A DNA stretch of 64,000 nucleotides from the NCBI RefSeq assembly GCF_000300235.2, contig NZ_CP004388.1:2151501-2215500 (forward strand). The letters run 5' to 3'. Every line of letters begins with the position of its first letter. The stretch's first letter is position 1. The position numbers and the translations under genes are program-made. The stretch comes from Thalassospira xiamenensis M-5 = DSM 17429. GTDB taxonomy: Bacteria; Pseudomonadota; Alphaproteobacteria; Rhodospirillales; Thalassospiraceae. The notes under the pieces were generated by a model. That model saw only the letters and a list, made by a program, of their open reading frames with translations, made no database searches and was not told where the DNA came from. Positions 46,460-54,823 of the stretch are shown piece by piece.

Positions 46460-47158
46460 ATGTCAGAAAATGCACTTACTTCCTGCCGCGCATTCGTTTT
46501 CGATGCCTATGGTACCCTGTTCGACGTTGGATCGGCCGTTGACCGGTTCAAGGAAACCATCGGGGATGAAGCAGACCGGCTTTCAAGTATCTGGCGCCAA
46601 AAGCAGCTTGAATATACATGGCTGCGCAGTCTGATGGGCGACTTCACTGATTTCTGGAATGTCACCGGTGACGCTCTTGATTACGCCATGGCAGCAACCG
46701 GAAAAAAAGACCCCGCCCTTCGCGCAAAACTCATGGAAACCTATCTGTCGCTTGATACTTTCCCCGAAGTTGTTGAAACCCTGAAAACACTTAAATCCCA
46801 AGGGCACAAGCTGGCGATCCTCTCGAACGGCGCCAAACATATGCTGATTTCAGCCGCAAAGGCATCCGGGATTCTGTCACTGTTTGACCAGATCATCTGT
46901 GTGGATGATATCAAAACGTATAAACCGCACCCCGATGTCTATCAGCTTGCGGTCGACCAGCTAGAATTGACGCCCGCCGAAATATCATTCCAGTCGTCTA
47001 ACGGATGGGATATTGCCGGTGCCGGGCATTTCGGGTTCCGCACGGCCTGGATCAACCGGACACATCAGCCAACAGAACGCCTGTCTCATAGCGCAGACGT
47101 GGTTTTAAAAGGTCTGGACGAGCTGCTGCCGCTGGTCGCGCAGCCGGAAAAAGCCTGA
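46460..47158 (+). CDS. Haloacid dehalogenase type II-like HAD hydrolase
   Basis: HAD enzyme resembling L-2-haloacid dehalogenases. From the ATG at 46460 it is 232 residues. Motif I is FVFDAYGTLFDVGSAV with nucleophile Asp15, motif II is LAILSNGAKHML, and the lysine motif lies in IKTYKPHPDVYQLAV. Motif IV is FQSSNGWDIAGAGHFGFRTAWINR, the dehalogenase form with Ser-Ser-Asn and Asp. An upstream in-frame ATG at 46445 is possible. Function on haloacids is not proven; many such proteins are broad phosphatases or defluorinases. Confidence 0.85.
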   Translation: MSENALTSCRAFVFDAYGTLFDVGSAVDRFKETIGDEADRLSSIWRQKQLEYTWLRSLMGDFTDFWNVTGDALDYAMAATGKKDPALRAKLMETYLSLDTFPEVVETLKTLKSQGHKLAILSNGAKHMLISAAKASGILSLFDQIICVDDIKTYKPHPDVYQLAVDQLELTPAEISFQSSNGWDIAGAGHFGFRTAWINRTHQPTERLSHSADVVLKGLDELLPLVAQPEKA

Positions 47159-47204
47159 AAACCGGGCCAGTGAAACACGCCAATCCCGATCAGACCGAAT
47201 AAAG

Positions 47205-47242
47205 AAAACCCGGAAAAGCGATTTGCCGCTTTTCCGGGTTTT
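47205..47242. terminator. Bidirectional terminator between HAD and bactofilin genes
   Basis: AAAACCCGGAAAAGCG (47205-47220) pairs with CGCTTTTCCGGGTTTT (47227-47242) around ATTTGC. It serves convergent genes ending at 47158 and 47287. Confidence 0.9.
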
Positions 47243-47286
47243 ATATTCTTTGCTGGCCTGCGGGAAAGATTGCCAACACAAACCTT

Positions 47287-47745
47287 TTATTGTTTGTGTT
47301 CTTTCTTCACGTTCGCGGCAACGATCTGACCGGCCTGAATGACGGTAAGACCGCCCTCTTCGACGGCACCTTCAATGCGACGGCAATGGCCTTCGATATG
47401 GGCACCCGGTTCGATCGACAGGCTTTCATGAAGGATATCGCCCAGCATACGGGCCGTTTCCGCCAGTGAAACGTCCCGGGCGCGAACCTGACCGGTGACA
47501 GAACCACAAATGCGAACCTTTTCGGCGACAATCTCGCCGCGGACTTCGCCGTTCTGACCAATTGTCAGGGTGCGCGTGCGAATGTCGCCATTCACAAAAC
47601 CGTCCACCTGAACATCTGATTCAGAGATCAGATCACCGGTAACCCGAAGATCGGAATTGATAATCGACAGACCGCCTCTTTTTTCGGTCGCCGAATTATG
47701 GGAATTAGTCGTTGTCTGCTGTCTCTTGCTCGTTTTTGAAAACAT
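47287..47745 (-). CDS. Bactofilin (polymer-forming cytoskeletal protein)
   Basis: Cytoskeletal protein that self-assembles into filaments and recruits cell-wall enzymes. From the ATG at 47745 (AGGCGGGAC upstream) it is 152 residues. A disordered, Gln/Thr-rich head (~1-30) precedes the beta-helix DUF583 core, with regular repeats such as LRVTGDLISESDVQVDGFVNGDIRTRTLTI and EVRGEIVAEKVRICGSVTGQV. The start lies inside the last codons of the upstream M23 peptidase gene, a 41-base overlap in a different frame. Similar bactofilin-M23 pairs control cell shape. Confidence 0.9.
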   Translation of the reverse strand: MFSKTSKRQQTTTNSHNSATEKRGGLSIINSDLRVTGDLISESDVQVDGFVNGDIRTRTLTIGQNGEVRGEIVAEKVRICGSVTGQVRARDVSLAETARMLGDILHESLSIEPGAHIEGHCRRIEGAVEEGGLTVIQAGQIVAANVKKEHKQ

Positions 47746-49051
47746 AATGTCCCGCCTCAATAAACTTGATGGGGTCTACCTGCTTATCGTGAACCAGAAC
47801 TTCATAGTGCACGTGGCTGCCGGTACTACGGCCGGTACTTCCCATCAATGCGATTTTGCCCTTTAAATTCACTTCGTCGCCCTTCTTGACGAGGACCTTG
47901 TATAGATGTCCGAAACGGGTTCGAAGGCCGTTACCATGGTCAATTTCAACCATCTTCCCGTATTTTCCGCTCCATCCGGCGAACACCACCTTTCCGGGGG
48001 CCGTCGCATAGATTGGTGTTTTCATGGGCCCGGCAAGATCAACGCCGGAATGAAAAGCCCACTTACCGTTGATAGGATCCTTGCGCTTCCCGAAAGAACT
48101 GGACAGGTAATAGGAATCCGCAGGCTCCCCCAACGGGGTTCTTTTTATTCTTTCATGCAGACTTACCAGCTGATCCATACGATCACCAACGGCAAGTGCC
48201 ACATTTACAAACTGTTCGTCCTCGGGGTTCTCGGGCTCGAACGCCACAAACGGTCCCCCCACACCACCGGCAACTTCGCCGCTTCCAGACGCCTGCGGCT
48301 TCATGGGCGGCGTAATAACCTCGTCCATCGTAAGACCGGTCATTTCCAGCACCGATTCCAGCTCCAGAATGGTGCTGTCGGCGGTTTCCGCCACGCGCTG
48401 CATCGCCTGCTTCTGGATGGTATGCAGATCGGCAATCCGCTGACGTGCTTCACCAAGTTCCGATTGCAGTTTTTTCGAACGCTGCATTGCCTGATCACGT
48501 TCACGCATAACCCGCGACATGACGGTTTCGACAGTTTCCAGTTCGTCGCGCAACGCAAGATTGCGGTTGGTAATACCGTCAATCTGGGTCTGTAGCGCGT
48601 TCATCTGATTATCCATGGATGTCCGCAAGGCGGAAATCTGGACTTTTTCCTTTTCACTGACTGCCAGTTTCGAGGTGTAATCCTGAACCCGGGCCTGCAG
48701 CATCAAATTCTTTTCAGCCATCGACAGAAGATTACGGTGGGTATCTTCCATCTGTGAGGTGATTTCACCAAAACGGCGCTGGCTTTCGGTGACACGTGCG
48801 ATCAACTGATTGTAGGAAAGCTCGCTGCGAAACAGCTGTTCTTCACGCGCGGCAAGCCGTTGATCAAGATACCAGGAATAACCTGATACCCCGACCGTCC
48901 AGGTGATCGCAAGGACCCCGACCGATGCCAATGTCAGTTGAGCGTATTTGCCAATCCGCACTTGAGAAACGGAATCATTGGACCGCACAAGGATGTGCCG
49001 GTCCGGAAACCATTTTTCAATCAGGCGACGGCCACGTTCGAACGCCGACAT
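47705..49051 (-). CDS. M23-family metallopeptidase with coiled coil, LmdC-like
   Basis: Probable inner-membrane-anchored peptidoglycan endopeptidase. Of 448 residues, a cytoplasmic head (~1-35) and a membrane helix (AQLTLASVGVLAITWTVGVSGYSWYL) precede a long coiled coil (~65-215, rich in Glu, Gln, Arg). The C-terminal M23 domain at about 310-435 has the zinc ligands in HSGVDLAGP and GSHVHYEVL. The layout matches the LmdC peptidase that works with bactofilin in stalked bacteria. The bactofilin gene overlaps its 3' end. Length and domain order favour a cell-shape role over a general hydrolase. Confidence 0.88.
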   Translation of the reverse strand: MSAFERGRRLIEKWFPDRHILVRSNDSVSQVRIGKYAQLTLASVGVLAITWTVGVSGYSWYLDQRLAAREEQLFRSELSYNQLIARVTESQRRFGEITSQMEDTHRNLLSMAEKNLMLQARVQDYTSKLAVSEKEKVQISALRTSMDNQMNALQTQIDGITNRNLALRDELETVETVMSRVMRERDQAMQRSKKLQSELGEARQRIADLHTIQKQAMQRVAETADSTILELESVLEMTGLTMDEVITPPMKPQASGSGEVAGGVGGPFVAFEPENPEDEQFVNVALAVGDRMDQLVSLHERIKRTPLGEPADSYYLSSSFGKRKDPINGKWAFHSGVDLAGPMKTPIYATAPGKVVFAGWSGKYGKMVEIDHGNGLRTRFGHLYKVLVKKGDEVNLKGKIALMGSTGRSTGSHVHYEVLVHDKQVDPIKFIEAGHYVFKNEQETADND

Positions 49052-49276
49052 ACTCAGTGTCTAACCCCTATTTACCCAACATTGCCCGTTCGATACGAAA
49101 TCGACGCACAACCGTTTTTTTTCAGACCCCGGCTGAATATCTATTTTCTTTACGCTACCTGTTAGCGCGAAGACAGGCAAGCACGTTAACACATCCTTAA
49201 GGGTAAAAAAATCATCTGCTTTGCACTTCAATATGTTACTCAATGATCTCCCGATGAATTCAACAGCGTTCAAAAC

Positions 49277-49759
49277 ATGCGTTTATCCCAATTCATGCTG
49301 ACCTGTGCTGCAACATGGTTTTACAGCGGACGAACCACCAAGGCACCTGGCACGATGGGATCGCTGGCCGCTGTTCCTGTGGGCTGGGCAATTGCCGTTT
49401 TGCTGGGATACCCGGCTCTGTTGGCCGGAATTGTCATCGTATTCCTTGTCGGAATTCCGATTTCCCATAAATACAGCGAGATGATCGGGGTTCACGATCC
49501 CGGTGAAATCGTCATCGACGAAGTTGCAGGGCAATGGCTTTGCATACTTGTCGTTCCGCTGGGCAACGGGCTTGCCGATCTCGGCTGGCTGGCGGCGGCA
49601 TTTGTCATGTTCCGGTTTTTCGATATTCTGAAACCCTGGCCGATCCGCTGGATCGACCGCCGGATCAGCGGCGGTTTTGGCATCATGCTTGATGACATCC
49701 TTGCGGGCATATTTGGCATGTTTGTATTGATCGCCGCCCGCTACTTTGCAGGAGTTTGA
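49277..49759 (+). CDS. pgpA: Phosphatidylglycerophosphatase A
   Basis: Dephosphorylates phosphatidylglycerophosphate to phosphatidylglycerol in the inner membrane. The 160 residues are mostly hydrophobic, with the family features ATWFYSGRTTKAPGTMGSLAAVP near 13-35 and DPGEIVIDEVAGQW near 75-88, where acidic residues bind metal. FRFFDILKPWPIRWIDRRI follows. cinA begins 6 bases after its stop, so they form an operon. It diverges from the M23 peptidase gene. Confidence 0.93.
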   Translation: MRLSQFMLTCAATWFYSGRTTKAPGTMGSLAAVPVGWAIAVLLGYPALLAGIVIVFLVGIPISHKYSEMIGVHDPGEIVIDEVAGQWLCILVVPLGNGLADLGWLAAAFVMFRFFDILKPWPIRWIDRRISGGFGIMLDDILAGIFGMFVLIAARYFAGV

Positions 49760-49765
49760 CCGCCC

Positions 49766-50269
49766 ATGAACATCGAACCGGATATTCTTGCGCGCGCAGA
49801 AAACCTGATTGCCCTATGCAAATCCAAAGGCGAAATGATCGCAACCGCAGAATCCTGTACCGGCGGGCTTATAGCTGGCGGGCTAACGGCCGTTGATGGC
49901 AGTTCGTCCGTTGTCGATTGCGGCTTTGTGACTTATTCCAACGAAGCAAAACACGGCCTGATCGGCGTACCGCAGGAATTGCTTGATACCTATGGTGCCG
50001 TCTCAGAACCGGTCGCGCGCGCAATGGCCGAAGGCGCACTGATCCGCGCACCACTGGCAACACTGGCTGTCGCGGTTACCGGCATCGCCGGACCGGGCGG
50101 CGGATCAGATGAAAAACCGGTTGGTCTTGTCCATCTTGCGTGCGCCGGAAAAGGTCGGCCTATCCTGCACCGTCGCCGGGTCTATGACGGTGATCGCCAC
50201 GCGGTACGCAAGGCAACCATCATCGACGCCTATGACATGCTTTCGGAAATGGTTGGCAAAACCGGTTAA
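49766..50269 (+). CDS. CinA-like nicotinamide-nucleotide amidohydrolase (PncC)
   Basis: Deamidates nicotinamide mononucleotide to nicotinate mononucleotide in NAD salvage. The 167 residues match the stand-alone C-terminal CinA domain and lack the N-terminal MoaB-like half. The motifs are AESCTGGLIAGGLTAVDGSS near 28-47, GFVTYSNEAKHGLIGVP, and VAVTGIAGPGGGSDEKPVGLV. It is the second gene after pgpA, a common pairing. The family is historically called competence/damage-inducible protein. Confidence 0.9.
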   Translation: MNIEPDILARAENLIALCKSKGEMIATAESCTGGLIAGGLTAVDGSSSVVDCGFVTYSNEAKHGLIGVPQELLDTYGAVSEPVARAMAEGALIRAPLATLAVAVTGIAGPGGGSDEKPVGLVHLACAGKGRPILHRRRVYDGDRHAVRKATIIDAYDMLSEMVGKTG

Positions 50270-50315
50270 TCAGGTTGGCGCGTCATCGCCCCTGCAGCGT
50301 GAATGCAACATGCAC

Positions 50316-50774
50316 TCACCGATCTGACAGGGCCTTGTCCGGCTCGCCATAAACCTGATGGGCGCGGGTTTCAAATGCACCGACCATCAATTTGACGGCC
50401 TCGTTGAACACGACCCCGATCATCTTCTGCAACAGGGCAGAACGGAATTCGAAATCGACAAAGAAGTCGAGCCACGTTCCACCGTCTTCCGCCGGTTCAA
50501 ACACCCAGTGATTGTTAAGGTACTTGAACGGCCCCTGCAGATATTCGACATCGACCCGATCCGGGCGCTGTAGCGTGACTTTTGATGTGTATTTTTCGCG
50601 AAACATTTTGAAACCGATCACCAGATCGGCATGCAAAACATCGCCATCGCGCTTGCGCACACGGGATGCCACACACCATGGCAGAAATTCCGAATAGGAA
50701 TCGATATCCGCGACGAGGTCAAACAGCTGTTCCGGCGTATAGGGCAGTTTCCTGCGCTCCGCATGCGTCGGCAC
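50316..50774 (-). CDS. START-domain protein of the COQ10/RatA family
   Basis: Probable ubiquinone-binding lipid carrier like yeast Coq10. The 152 residues have LPYTPEQLFDLVADIDSYSEFLPWCVASRVRKR near the start, then LQGPFKYLNNHWVFEP and DFFVDFEFRSALLQKMIGVVF, characteristic of this START subgroup. It is often misnamed as ribosome association toxin RatA; I see no antitoxin gene here. It is the last gene on this strand after lipA and converges on cinA. Confidence 0.88.
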   Translation of the reverse strand: MPTHAERRKLPYTPEQLFDLVADIDSYSEFLPWCVASRVRKRDGDVLHADLVIGFKMFREKYTSKVTLQRPDRVDVEYLQGPFKYLNNHWVFEPAEDGGTWLDFFVDFEFRSALLQKMIGVVFNEAVKLMVGAFETRAHQVYGEPDKALSDR

Positions 50775-50821
50775 CCTGATCTCCTTTGTCGTCGCGTTTA
50801 TCGGTTTGAAATGCGGCGCAC

Positions 50822-51817
50822 TTACTGTGCCGCTGTTGTTGCCTGCATTCTGGCTTTGGCTTCGTCAGCAGCCGCAAGCTTTCTTTCGCGTGCCTTGCGC
50901 AGTTCCTCGAAATCACGGTCCGCATGATAGCTTGAACGCGTCAGCGGCGTTGCCGACACCATCAGGAAGCCCTTGCCGCGTGCCATCGAGGCGTAATCCT
51001 TGAATTCGTCCGGCGTCACAAAGCGGTTCACCGGCTCGTGCTTAAGGGTTGGCTGCAAATACTGGCCAATCGTCAGGAAGTCGACATCCGCAACCCGCAG
51101 ATCGTCCATGACCTGTGCCAGTTCATGGCGTTCTTCACCAAACCCGACCATCAGGCCCGATTTGGTAAAGATCGTCGGATCAATCTGTTTGACGCGATCA
51201 AGAATGCGCAGCGACTGGTAATAGCGCGCGCCCGGCCGGATCGAGGTATAGAGTCTGGGAACGGTTTCAAGGTTATGGTTGAAAACGTCCGGACGTGCAC
51301 GGGCAACGATTTCAACGGCACCTGGCTTATCGCGGAAATCGGGGGTCAGAATTTCAATCGTGGTTTCCGGCGATTTATGGCGGATCGCCTCGATCACGCG
51401 GGCAAAATGTGCAGCCCCACCATCGGCCAGATCATCACGGTCGACCGAGGTGATCACGACATGTTTAAGCGCCATGTCGGCAACCGCCATCGCAAGGTTT
51501 TCCGGCTCGAACGGGTCAAGCGCACCGGGCATGCCGGTCTTGACGTTACAGAACGAACAGGCACGCGTGCAGGTATCCCCCATGATCATGAAGGATGCGT
51601 GTTTCTTCTGCCAGCATTCACCAATGTTCGGGCACGCCGCTTCTTCGCAGACGGTATGCAAATTAAGGCCGCGCGCAAGTTCGCGCGTTTCCTGATACCC
51701 CTTCGAGGTTGGCGCCTTGACGCGAATCCATTCGGGCTTGCGTCCGGACGGACGATCCGGGCGTTTCTGCTTTTCCGGGTGACGAAGTGCCTGTGCTTCG
51801 TTGCGCGCCGTCGACAT
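50822..51817 (-). CDS. lipA: Lipoyl synthase
   Basis: Radical-SAM enzyme that inserts sulfur into octanoyl groups on lipoyl domains. From the ATG at 51817 (GGAGGTAA upstream) it is 331 residues. The auxiliary cluster motif is [13 protein letters not shown] and the radical-SAM motif is [10 protein letters not shown]. The C-terminal RSSYHAD provides the conserved serine that binds the auxiliary cluster. It follows lpd in the PDH block, fitting its role in activating the lipoyl domains on PdhB and PdhC made just upstream. Confidence 0.96.
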   Translation of the reverse strand: MSTARNEAQALRHPEKQKRPDRPSGRKPEWIRVKAPTSKGYQETRELARGLNLHTVCEEAACPNIGECWQKKHASFMIMGDTCTRACSFCNVKTGMPGALDPFEPENLAMAVADMALKHVVITSVDRDDLADGGAAHFARVIEAIRHKSPETTIEILTPDFRDKPGAVEIVARARPDVFNHNLETVPRLYTSIRPGARYYQSLRILDRVKQIDPTIFTKSGLMVGFGEERHELAQVMDDLRVADVDFLTIGQYLQPTLKHEPVNRFVTPDEFKDYASMARGKGFLMVSATPLTRSSYHADRDFEELRKARERKLAAADEAKARMQATTAAQ

Positions 51818-51935
51818 AGAGTTACCTCCGAAGGATTGGACGGGCGGCAATGTGCCGCCACGTCACGCATTTGTCAAACCGACAATCGTCCAAAACGGTC
51901 ATACCGGGCATGTTTGCCCGGTACAACGCCGTATT

Positions 51936-53333
51936 CTAGAAGTGGATCGCACGCCCATAGGCGTCAAGGACCGACTCATGCATCATTTCCGAAAGGGTCG
52001 GATGCGGGAATACCGTATGCATCAGATCTTCTTCGGTCGTTTCGAGGCCCATGGCCACGACAAAGCCCTGGATCAGCTCGGTCACTTCGGCACCAACCAT
52101 GTGCGCACCAAGCAATTCACCGGTCTTGGCATCAAACACCGTTTTGACCAGACCTTCGGCCTCGCCCAGTGCAACCGCCTTGCCATTGCCGATGAACGGG
52201 AATTTGCCGACCTTGACGTCGTAACCGGCTTCCTTGGCTTTGGCTTCGGTCAGACCGACACTTGCCACCTGCGGATGGCAATAGGTGCACCCCGGAATCT
52301 TGCGCGGATCAAGCGGGTGAACCCCTTTGACACCGGCAATCTTTTCAACGCAGATGACGCCTTCATGCTCTGCCTTATGCGCCAGCATCGGCGGGCCTGC
52401 GACGTCACCAATGGCATAAATGCCCGGTTCTGCCGTTGCCGAATACTCGTTCGTATCAATGACGTTGCGATCAACCTTGACCTTGGTGGTTTCCAGACCG
52501 AGATTTTCGGTATTGCCGATCACACCAACCGCGGAAATCACGCGATCAACAGTCAATTCCTGTTTCTTGCCGTCCTTGGTTTCAATCGTGACAACAACAT
52601 TGTCGGCGTTGCGCTTAAGGTTCGCGACCTTGGCTTCTGTCAGGATTTTCATCCCGTCCTTGGTCATCATCTTCTGTGCAAGGGCGGCCACTTCCTTGTC
52701 TTCGACCGGCATGATCTGCGACATGATTTCGACCACCGTCACTTCCGCACCCATGGTGTGATAGAAGCTGGCAAATTCGATACCAATCGCGCCTGAACCG
52801 ACAACCACAAGGCTTTTGGGCATCTTGTCAGGCGTCATCGCCTTTTTATAGTCCCAGACCACCTTGCCATCGGCTTCCAGCCCCGGCAGGGACCGCGCCC
52901 GTGCACCGGTCGCGATAATGTAATTCTTCGCGGTATAGGTGCCGGCATCCTTGCCTTCGACCTTGATCTTTTTCGGACCGTCGAATTTGGCTTCGCCGTT
53001 GATCACGGTGATCTTGTTCTTCTTCAGAAGATGGCCAACACCACCCGAAAGCTGCTTGGAAACACCGCGCGAACGCTGAATGACTGCATCCAGATCAAAG
53101 GAAGGCTTTTCGCATGACAGACCGAATGACTTGGCATGCTGCATGTTGCGATAGACTTCTGCCGAACGCAGCAGGGCCTTGGTCGGAATACAGCCCCAGT
53201 TCAGGCAGATGCCGCCAAGATGTTCGCGTTCAACAACCGCGGTTTTCAGGCCAAGCTGTGCGGCACGAATGGCCGTGACATAGCCACCAGGGCCCGCGCC
53301 AACAACGATTAAGTCGAAATTGTTATCCGCCAT
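51936..53333 (-). CDS. lpdA: Dihydrolipoyl dehydrogenase (E3)
   Basis: FAD enzyme that reoxidises the dihydrolipoyl groups of PDH with NAD+. The 465 residues have the FAD-binding GAGPGGYVTAIRAAQLG at 11-27, the redox disulfide in GGICLNWGCIPTK near 40-52, and NAD-binding VVGSGAIGIEFASFY. A dimerisation domain ends in HPTLSEMMHESV with the catalytic His-Glu pair. It is the fourth gene of the pdhA-pdhB-pdhC-lpd-lipA block. The lysine-to-glutamate site for other E3 partners cannot be judged, so it may also serve 2-oxoglutarate dehydrogenase. Confidence 0.95.
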   Translation of the reverse strand: MADNNFDLIVVGAGPGGYVTAIRAAQLGLKTAVVEREHLGGICLNWGCIPTKALLRSAEVYRNMQHAKSFGLSCEKPSFDLDAVIQRSRGVSKQLSGGVGHLLKKNKITVINGEAKFDGPKKIKVEGKDAGTYTAKNYIIATGARARSLPGLEADGKVVWDYKKAMTPDKMPKSLVVVGSGAIGIEFASFYHTMGAEVTVVEIMSQIMPVEDKEVAALAQKMMTKDGMKILTEAKVANLKRNADNVVVTIETKDGKKQELTVDRVISAVGVIGNTENLGLETTKVKVDRNVIDTNEYSATAEPGIYAIGDVAGPPMLAHKAEHEGVICVEKIAGVKGVHPLDPRKIPGCTYCHPQVASVGLTEAKAKEAGYDVKVGKFPFIGNGKAVALGEAEGLVKTVFDAKTGELLGAHMVGAEVTELIQGFVVAMGLETTEEDLMHTVFPHPTLSEMMHESVLDAYGRAIHF

Positions 53334-53390
53334 CGTAAGATCTCCTTCGCCTGCCCGTCACCGGTCACAGGTCTTGAAATTCAAATGCTT

Positions 53391-53414
53391 GCGGGGACTA
53401 TTTAAAGTCCCCGC
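53391..53414. other. Hairpin between pdhC and lpdA
   Basis: GCGGGGACT (53391-53399) pairs with AGTCCCCGC (53406-53414) around TATTTA. No T-run follows on the minus strand, so it is more likely an mRNA stabiliser or a weak attenuator than a full terminator. Confidence 0.5.
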
Positions 53415-53428
53415 GCAATTTCCGAACC

Positions 53429-54760
53429 TCAGAGCAACATGCTCAGCGGATCTTCGATCAGCTTTTTGAATTCAGCCATGAATTCAGCACCGATCGCACC
53501 ATCGACCACACGATGGTCGACCGAAAGCGTGCAGCTCATGACGGTGGCAATAGCCAAGGCGCCGTCCTTGACAACCGCGCGCTGTTCACCGGCACCAACG
53601 GCCAGAATGCAGCCCTGCGGCGGGTTGATGATGGCAGAGAATTCCTTGATGCCAAACATGCCAAGGTTAGAGACAGAGAAAGTCCCGCCCTGGAATTCTT
53701 CCGGTTTCAGCTTGCCTTCGCGTGCCTTGCCAGCCAGTGCCTTCATCTCGGTCGAGATTTCGGCAAGCCCCTTGCCACCCGCATTGCGGATAACCGGGGT
53801 GATCAGGCCGCCCTCGATGGCAACCGCCACCGAAATGTCCTGCTGCTTGCTCTGCAGGATGGCCGCATCGGTCCAAACCGCATTGGCTGCCGGTACGCGT
53901 TTAAGCGCAATGGATGCGGCACGAATGACGAAATCATTGACCGAAACCTTCACACCCTCGCCGGCCTTCTCGTTAAGCTGCTTGCGGGTGGCAAGCAGAT
54001 TGTCGAGTTCGCAATCGACCGTCAGGTAGAAATGCGGAACCTGCTGTTTGGACTGGGTCAGACGACGGGCAATAACCTTGCGCATCGAGCTGTTCGGGAT
54101 TTCTTCGTATTCCGGCAAACCGGTCAGATCCGGGTTCCAGCCAGACGCCACCGGTGCCTGCGGGGCTGCCGCCGGTTTCTCGCCAGCAGGAGCCGAAGAA
54201 GCAGCAGCAGAAGCAGCTTTATCGGCCGGTTTGGACGACATCGCGGCTTCGACATCGCGTTTCACAACACGACCACGCGGGCCTGAACCCTCGACCTTGC
54301 CAAGATCAACGCCTTCATTGGCTGCAATACGACGCGCCAATGGGCTTGCCTTGATACGATCCCCACCGGAAACAGGTGCCGCAGGTGCCAGGCCTTTTGC
54401 CGGGGCGGCTTCTGGCTTGGACGCTTCCTGTTTCGGTGCCTCGGCTGCCGGTTCGGCATCGCCGCCGCCAACAGACGCCGAAGACGTATCCGCCCCGTCA
54501 AGGGCGCTGGCATCTTCGCCTTCTTCCAGAAGAAGTGCGATAACCTCGTTCACGGCAACGCCTTCGCTGCCTTCGTAAACAAGGATTTTACCGATTTTGC
54601 CTTCGTCGACGGCTTCAACTTCCATCGTGGCTTTATCGGTTTCGATTTCGGCAATGACGTCACCTGACTCAACGGTGTCGCCTTCCTTGACAAGCCATTT
54701 CGCCAAGGTGCCTTCGGTCATGGTCGGCGACAGAGCCGGCATCAATATCTTAACAGGCAT
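53429..54760 (-). CDS. pdhC: Pyruvate dehydrogenase E2, dihydrolipoyl acetyltransferase
   Basis: Core of the PDH complex; moves the acetyl group from lipoyl to CoA. Of 443 residues, one N-terminal lipoyl domain carries K43 in [10 protein letters not shown]. An Ala/Pro linker (~90-130) follows, then a peripheral-subunit-binding domain (KASPLARRIAANEGVDLGKVEGSG, ~135-158), a second linker, and the catalytic domain ending with SVDHRVVDGAIGAEF (catalytic His/Asp). The lipoyl domain is nearly the same as that fused on PdhB. It precedes lpdA. Confidence 0.95.
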   Translation of the reverse strand: MPVKILMPALSPTMTEGTLAKWLVKEGDTVESGDVIAEIETDKATMEVEAVDEGKIGKILVYEGSEGVAVNEVIALLLEEGEDASALDGADTSSASVGGGDAEPAAEAPKQEASKPEAAPAKGLAPAAPVSGGDRIKASPLARRIAANEGVDLGKVEGSGPRGRVVKRDVEAAMSSKPADKAASAAASSAPAGEKPAAAPQAPVASGWNPDLTGLPEYEEIPNSSMRKVIARRLTQSKQQVPHFYLTVDCELDNLLATRKQLNEKAGEGVKVSVNDFVIRAASIALKRVPAANAVWTDAAILQSKQQDISVAVAIEGGLITPVIRNAGGKGLAEISTEMKALAGKAREGKLKPEEFQGGTFSVSNLGMFGIKEFSAIINPPQGCILAVGAGEQRAVVKDGALAIATVMSCTLSVDHRVVDGAIGAEFMAEFKKLIEDPLSMLL

Positions 54761-54780
54761 GAACGCAATCTCCCGGTAAC

Positions 54781-54814
54781 GGGGCGGCGCGGGTTTGCCG
54801 CGCCCTGCCCCTGT
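54781..54814. other. GC-rich hairpin between pdhB and pdhC
   Basis: GGGGCGGCGCGG can pair with CCGCGCCctgCCCC around GTTTG, in the 63-base gap between pdhB and pdhC. No T-run is present. It may help set the relative dose of the subunits. Confidence 0.4.
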
Positions 54815-54823
54815 CCGTTTTAC

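Noticed and set aside
50316..50774. RatA toxin of a toxin-antitoxin pair
   Set aside because: The START-domain pattern fits the COQ10 ubiquinone family and no antitoxin gene is adjacent.
51901..51922. Terminator after lpdA
   Set aside because: TACCGGGCA/TGCCCGGTA is a palindrome in the lpdA-lipA gap, but no T-run follows on the minus strand, so I do not call it a terminator.
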